A stretch of 64,000 nucleotides of DNA from Agelaius tricolor (lineage: Eukaryota > Chordata > Aves > Passeriformes > Icteridae): positions 8,308,418-8,372,417 of the forward strand of contig JALJCS010000028.1 of assembly GCA_023055355.1 (NCBI GenBank), written 5' to 3'. Position numbers and translations under genes: made by a program. The notes under the pieces were generated by a model. That model did no database searches and had not been told where the DNA came from. It saw only the letters and a program-made list of their open reading frames with translations. Shown in pieces: positions 58,870-64,000 of this stretch; position 1 is the stretch's first letter; each line of letters starts with the position of its first letter.

Positions 58870-59002
58870 CTGGTGTGCCATGGGCACAGCCTCACCTGGT
58901 GTGCCATAAACACAGCCTCACCTGGTGTGCCATAAACACAGCCTCACCTGGTGTGCCACGGGCACAGCCTCACCTGGTGTGCCACGGGCACAGCCTCACC
59001 TG
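58870..59002. repeat. 26-bp tandem repeat, about 5 copies
   Basis: Units of CACCTGGTGTGCCATAAACA followed by CAGCCT. Variants read CATGGGCA, CATAAACA (two) and CACGGGCA (two). Confidence 0.92.
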
Positions 59003-59100
59003 CCCAAGCTGCCAAAAACCATCAGGGGCTCCTGGAGCTGGCAGCCCTGTGCTCCTGCAGCCCGGAGCCCTGCCTGCCCCACGGCCACCCCGAGGTGGTC

Positions 59101-59445
59101 CACACTCACAGGCAAGGCAGAACAATTCTGTGCCCCTGTTCCACACTCACAGGCAAGGCAGAACAATTCTGTGCCCTTGTTCCACACTCACAGGCAAGGC
59201 AGAACAATTCTGTGCCCCTGTTCCACACTCACAGGCAAGGCAGAACAATTCTGTGCCCCTGTTCCACACTCACAAACAAGGCAGAACAATTCTGTGCCCC
59301 TGTTCCACACTCACAGGCAAGGCAGAACAATTCTGTGCCCCTGTTCCACACTCACAGGCAAGGCAGAACAATTCTGTGCCCCTGTTCCACACTCACAGGC
59401 AAGGCAGAACAATTCTGTGCCCCTGTTCCACACTCACAAACAAGC
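59101..59445. repeat. 41-bp minisatellite, 8 full copies
   Basis: CACACTCACA starts at 59101, 59142, 59183, 59224, 59265, 59306, 59347, 59388 and 59429 (partial). Units contain GGCAAGGCAGAACAATTCTG and TGCCCCTGTTC. Two copies carry AAACAAG instead of GGCAAGG. Confidence 0.97.
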
Positions 59446-62400
59446 CTCAGGAGATTTCCCCCCTCGTTCTGGGGCCAGTGCTGCTCTGGCATGGCAGCAG
59501 CACAGGATCCCTTGCCAAGCCCCCTCTGGAGCCCTGATCAAACACTGTGGGGCAGCTCCTTTGTGCTGAGAGATGAAACCACCCCTCTCATCAATCTGGG
59601 TGCCCAAAGCCAAGTTTAGAGGCAGTCTAGACGCAGCAGGGTATTTATAACCCTGACAGCCAGTGGGGTATAAACAACATTCAACAGCCATGAGCACAAG
59701 GTTATTTATACATCAAAGGGCTGGAGGCAGGTACCACAGCCCCAGGGCAGCAGCACAGCTGGCTGGGCACGGGGAGAGCTGCACCAGCAGTGGACTGGGG
59801 TTTAGAATGGGACACAAGAGCAGGTGAGAGCTGACCCAGCCCCTGAGCTCCACTGGCCACATCTCACTGGCAATCTCCAGTATTCAAGAATAAATTTGAT
59901 TTTACCTATTGCCACAAGGAATTAAAATGAGTGAGGAGCAGCTTAATGGCTCAGCCACTACCTGAGATGTAGGCAAATCTCCGTTCTACCACAACAGCAA
60001 AAACATCCATATTCAGCAGGTAAAATTCACAATGAAGCTCTGCTGACAGCCTGGCACGACCAGTGGCAGCAGCTCTCTCACAAGGGTAAGAGGTGACTAA
60101 TTCATGACAGGAACACAGATCAGGAGCTCCACTGCCCCTTGAACAGGAGGGAACATGAGTGCAGTGAGCCTGCAGCTGCCCAGGCACGAGGGAGGGAGGC
60201 ATTACTGGACAGTCCATCTCTGCAGCTCCTTGCCATTAATTCAATTTCATGCAACATAGGTGCAGTCCACTGTTAAACAAGGTTTAGCTTTCATTGCCCT
60301 GGGCTGACAATGGAGATGAAGATCTAGCTGGGAAAACAGAAGAATCACTGAGTGTTTTGTTCCAGAATATTGGCCTGGATTTGGGTAAAACTGATCTCCT
60401 TCATCTCTTGGACTGAAATGGGATGGAAGCACTTTTTTTTTTTTTTGTCTGGGAGCTGGCTCTGGCTTCCTTGTGGAAACCCCATCCATAGAGAAGGCTC
60501 ACTAGATGAATTTATTTCCATCTTGGCCTTGGTACAGCAATCAGGTAAGGGCTTTAGGTGCCTGTATTTCTGTCTCCCTGGTGTGTTGTCAGCGTGGCTG
60601 GGTCTGTCCGTGGCCACTGATGTCCCAAAGCCCTGGAAGGACACCTGAGACAGCCTGGCGGGGAGGGATGGAGTCTCTGATAACAGGCTGAAGGAAGTTT
60701 CCATGTCAGGTCTGCCTCCAGCCCTTCAGGGCAAGGAGAGTCCCACCAGGAGCCGGGACAGACTCCCTTCCCTCTCCTCTCTGCTCTTGCCTCACAGGGT
60801 TTTGGGTTTCTGCCTCTGGGAGGGGGAACCGGTTCTGCAGGTCACGCTGGGGACAGAGAGCCCGGACCTGTGGCAATAAATGCCCCTCTGTGTCCTCTGT
60901 GTGACCTGCATGTCACGAAACACCTCAACCTTCCACCCGGAAAGCAGCTTTTACAGGCATAATTGGCTGTAATAACAGCTTGCAGAAACACTCCACTTTC
61001 TCCTGGGGATCCCACGCACCGGGCAAGCATCTGACCCACAAACCTCAGCCCCGAGCACAGAGGTGTCACTGTCACCCCAGATGGATCATCCCAGCAGAAA
61101 GGCACTGCCCAAATATTAGCTCATCCTAGAAGTCAGAGAGAGGTCGAGGGGCTGAGTCCTGCAGCGCAGGCACTGGGAGCGTGGGGTCTGCCTGGCAGGG
61201 GGGTGAGGATGCCAGGCTGTGCTCCCAGGGCTCTGCTGCCTTCTCTGTGGGTGAACCAGGCCCTGGGGACAGGGGCAGGCAGCACAGTCCAGGGACCCAC
61301 GGATCCTGGAATCCTCCTGGTGCCTCTGCCAGCACAGCCTCTCCCTGTGCCCACCTGAGCTGGAGGAATTGCACCAGCCCAGGCACTTGGACTGAGAGAA
61401 AGAAAGAATTGGGCAGCACAGGGAGCCAAGCTGGGGAATCCTGCCCAGCACAAGGGTCCTTTCCCTGATTTTAACCTGTGTGTTCTGCTGCACTCCCCAT
61501 AGAAGAGGGTTCTGGGCAATTTGCTGAGTTCTGTTGCAAACCCCATCAGCTCTGAGTTGATTCCTCCCTGCTGGGTGTGCAGACACTGCCCTGTGATAAG
61601 GGGATCATTGCTGAGCAGTTATAAATAACCATCAGACAATCAGACAGGGCCACTCGGGCTCTGTTACTCACAGCAAACGTGTCAGCCAAAGTTCTTGCAG
61701 CAGGAAACTGCATTTCCCACCCTTTGTCTGCCTCACTCTCTCCTCCCTTCCTAGAGGTGTCTGAGGTGTTAACTCCTCTCTCCCCAAAGCGCTTTCCTCT
61801 GCAGTTCCCACTGCCTGCCCTTCCTGCAGCACGGCAAGGGGACAGTGAGGTGCAGACACTCACTTTGGGGGGACATTGATCCCTGGGATCCTGACCCCAG
61901 GTTTGGGAGGAGCATTCTGGCACAGTGGGGACGTGCCTGGCCAGAGCTGCCCCCTGACAGGGATTTGTGTCATTTAAGCAATAAAGGAGCTGCAGTCAGG
62001 TCTTGGCAGTGAGTCAGAGCAGACAGAAGGGAATAAGGGATGGAAAGTCACAGCTCTGAGTTGCTCAGGACAAAGGGCCCGAGGCTGGGGACAAGACCTG
62101 GCAGAGGCAGCAGGGAACCCACCCAGGACAGGGCAGTGCTGTGCCCAGGGGCCCTGTGCCACATCCATGGCAATCTCAGCTGGGGGACAAAACTGGGGCT
62201 GGGCCATCTCCAGGTAGCAGTGAAAAGGCTGGAGGGGTGATGATGCTGTTCCCAAAGACACAGCTGAGATTACAGAGAAATTAATGTCACACAATTGTGC
62301 TTTATAGAGACCCAGGGCAGGTGAAAGGGAGGGCAGGGTTGTTTTTCCCTGAAGTATCTACACTGGCTGTTCTCAGAAGTTACTGAGCAGAAGACTCAAT

Positions 62401-62699
62401 GACACCAGTTCCTAATATAGCAAGTTATATGATCATGGGCTATGCTGTTAAAAATTTTGAGTCACTCATTTGTCCACTACTAATGGTAAAGGTCTTCACT
62501 CTGTGGAAACTCTTCCTACTGGAGATTGAACTGACTCAAGGGAACATTTATTTTGGGACACTGTCCTTTAAAAAGAAAACAGTGTGAAAAAAAAAAAAAA
62601 CCAACCCAACTCTGAGCACTATTCACGTTTATTCACGTCTCAGTGAACTGCTTCCTGTGCAGACAGAGCAACAGAAACCAGGCAACACCCAAAGCCAGA
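59446..62699. other. non-coding, no gene recognised
   Basis: A poly-T run near 60432-60446. No domain, splice-supported exon or mobile element recognised. Confidence 0.5.
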
Positions 62700-62855
62700 A
62701 GCGCTGTGTCCTGGTGAGGAGAGCTCTGGACTGAGATCCAAGAGGCTGTGGCTCCGTTCCCAGCTCTGCCCTGGCCTTTTGCTGCCATTCAGGGAGTCAG
62801 TTCATTGCTGTGCCTCAGTTTCCCTGCTCTGTGATGCACACAAGGGAGGCTAAGA
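62700..62855 (+). mobile_element. MIR-like SINE remnant
   Basis: GAGCTCTGGACTGAGATCC, GGCTCCGTTCCCAGCTCTGC, GGGAGTCAGTTCATTGCTG and TGTGCCTCAGTTTCCCTGCT appear in the order of the MIR/CORE-SINE consensus (tRNA-like B-box region, core, then the CTCAGTTTCC block). Diverged and truncated. Confidence 0.65.
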
Positions 62856-64000
62856 AGGTGTTAAATATCCCTTCTGGAATAAGGGATGTTTGCCTCGTTC
62901 AGCCTCAGCTCATCCCCTTCCTGATTGTTTGCTGCACTTCATCCCCTCTAAAGGATCCTGCATTTCAAACACTTTTCCTTAGAATAAAAGGGGGAGAAAA
63001 AAGTACACTAATAAGTAAACAAACCACAGCTCCATCAGCCAGGAAGAAAAAACAAAAAAATGCAGACAAAGAGACTCATTTGGCTAGGTGACATCCTGCC
63101 CAGCAAATCCCTGATTGCCTGAGGTGCATCTGTGAGTGGAACAGTTCTGTGTGTTCAGTTTGGGGAGCAGGGGAGAGGGAAACCACACAGAAATTAAATT
63201 ATGGAAACCACACAGAAATTAAATTAAATTAAATTCACTCCTGCAGTGGGGGAAGGACAGGGGGACCCCAACAAGGTCACAAGGCAGCCCCCCCTTTGTG
63301 AGCCCTGCTCTCCTGAGGGCACCAGGCTGGCCCTGGTGTCTGTCTGTCTGTCAGTCTGTCTGTCTGTCAGTCTGTGGCATCCCGAGGTGCGTGGTTTCAG
63401 ATCCTGTCTGCCCCGAGCCCGACACTGAGAGACAGAGGGAGAGAAAAGAGAACAACCTAAGGCAGGGCTCCGTGGAGGAAGCCACAGGCCAGATGTCCCT
63501 GCTGCCTGCCCCTGGTTGTGGCTGCCGTGTCTGGAGACGTGAGAGGCTGAAAGTGCCCTGGGAGCTCCCCCTGCACCTGCAGCACAGCCTGGCCAGGCTG
63601 GGCTCCGGTGCCAGCCTGCAGAAAGGTGCCCTGCCCTCAGAACAGGAGATGGGTAACCGTGCTGCTAGCAAAAGTGTGCTTTGGACTGGTTTTAAAAGAA
63701 ATACATGTCAAAAGGCACTGCTCCCTTCAGCCCTTTATGCACCAGGAGGACTTAAAGACATTTATAGAACAGAGAGAAAGGTGCCTTCTGGGCTCTGCCT
63801 TTATAGGTGGTCAACAGCTTTATAGGTCAAAGTGATATTCCCCTTTCCACCCAAATTAAATATTTTTGGCAGAAGAGAAAATGAAATAATTCCCCACACT
63901 CTGCCCAGGGACCTCTTTTGTGTCTTGTTTTACTACACACAAACCTTCTGACTCCCCCTTGTGATGCAGATGGGTGAAAGGACCCCGTTTCAGTGAGGGA
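62856..64000. other. non-coding right end with simple repeats
   Basis: A GGAAACCACACAGAAATTAA duplication at 63179-63223 runs into an ATTAA repeat to about 63236, and a (TCTG)n repeat lies at 63337-63376. No gene recognised. Confidence 0.6.
63337..63376. repeat. (TCTG)n microsatellite
   Basis: TGTCTGTCTGTCTGTCAG, then a second similar block. Interrupted twice by CAG. Confidence 0.85.

Noticed and set aside
58695..59619. Three overlapping open frames of 214-280 codons on plus
   Set aside because: They come from the 41-bp repeat, which has no stop in any frame; no start context, domain or splice support.
53440..64000. SPSB1 exons
   Set aside because: Expected further right by gene order; no SPRY or SOCS-box-like sequence seen here.
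1..64000. CRISPR arrays, tRNA or rRNA genes, bacterial-type operons, endogenous retroviruses
   Set aside because: None seen. The direct repeats are contiguous minisatellites without spacers, and no tRNA cloverleaf, LTR pair or retroviral protein pattern was recognised.

Overview
This window is vertebrate nuclear DNA, most likely from a bird. The reasons are interrupted genes with canonical GT/AG splice sites, conserved vertebrate proteins, short introns, few interspersed repeats, GC-rich minisatellites and one short CR1-like piece. The gene order is that of human 1p36.22 (SPSB1, SLC25A33, TMEM201, PIK3CD, all on one strand), seen here in reverse. All recognised genes are on the minus strand. 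The segment probably corresponds to part of avian chromosome 21 (inference).

Layout, left to right. 1-7.2 kb has no coding exon that I can recognise; it lies where PIK3CD, or its long 5' intron, is expected. 7.3-7.6 kb is an unassigned CpG island. 8.6-10.4 kb holds a single-exon, very divergent forkhead (FOX) gene with an AT-rich candidate 3' UTR. 10.85-34.84 kb is TMEM201 (SAMP1/NET5), rebuilt exon by exon: 11 coding exons, 648 aa, every splice phase compatible, with a candidate 4 kb 3' UTR. 34.84-35.2 kb is its CpG-island promoter, and 35.4-38.5 kb is intergenic. 38.53-52.03 kb is SLC25A33: 7 coding exons, 319 aa, complete. 52.03-52.23 kb is its CpG promoter, with two perfect cAMP-response elements. 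From 52.4 kb to the right end I recognise no gene; this part is rich in tandem repeats (20-bp arrays at 52.4 and 53.0 kb, a 64/73-bp array at 56.0 kb, 26-bp and 41-bp arrays at 58.9-59.4 kb) and carries one MIR-like SINE remnant at 62.7 kb.

Functions. TMEM201 is an inner nuclear membrane protein that works with SUN/LINC complexes. SLC25A33 is a mitochondrial inner membrane pyrimidine nucleotide carrier. They are long-standing chromosomal neighbours and not an operon. The most unusual item is the forkhead gene between TMEM201 and the expected PIK3CD position: recognition helix 3 is intact, but wing 1 is shortened, the basic end of wing 2 is replaced by a His/Arg run, and both flanks are made of coding tandem repeats.
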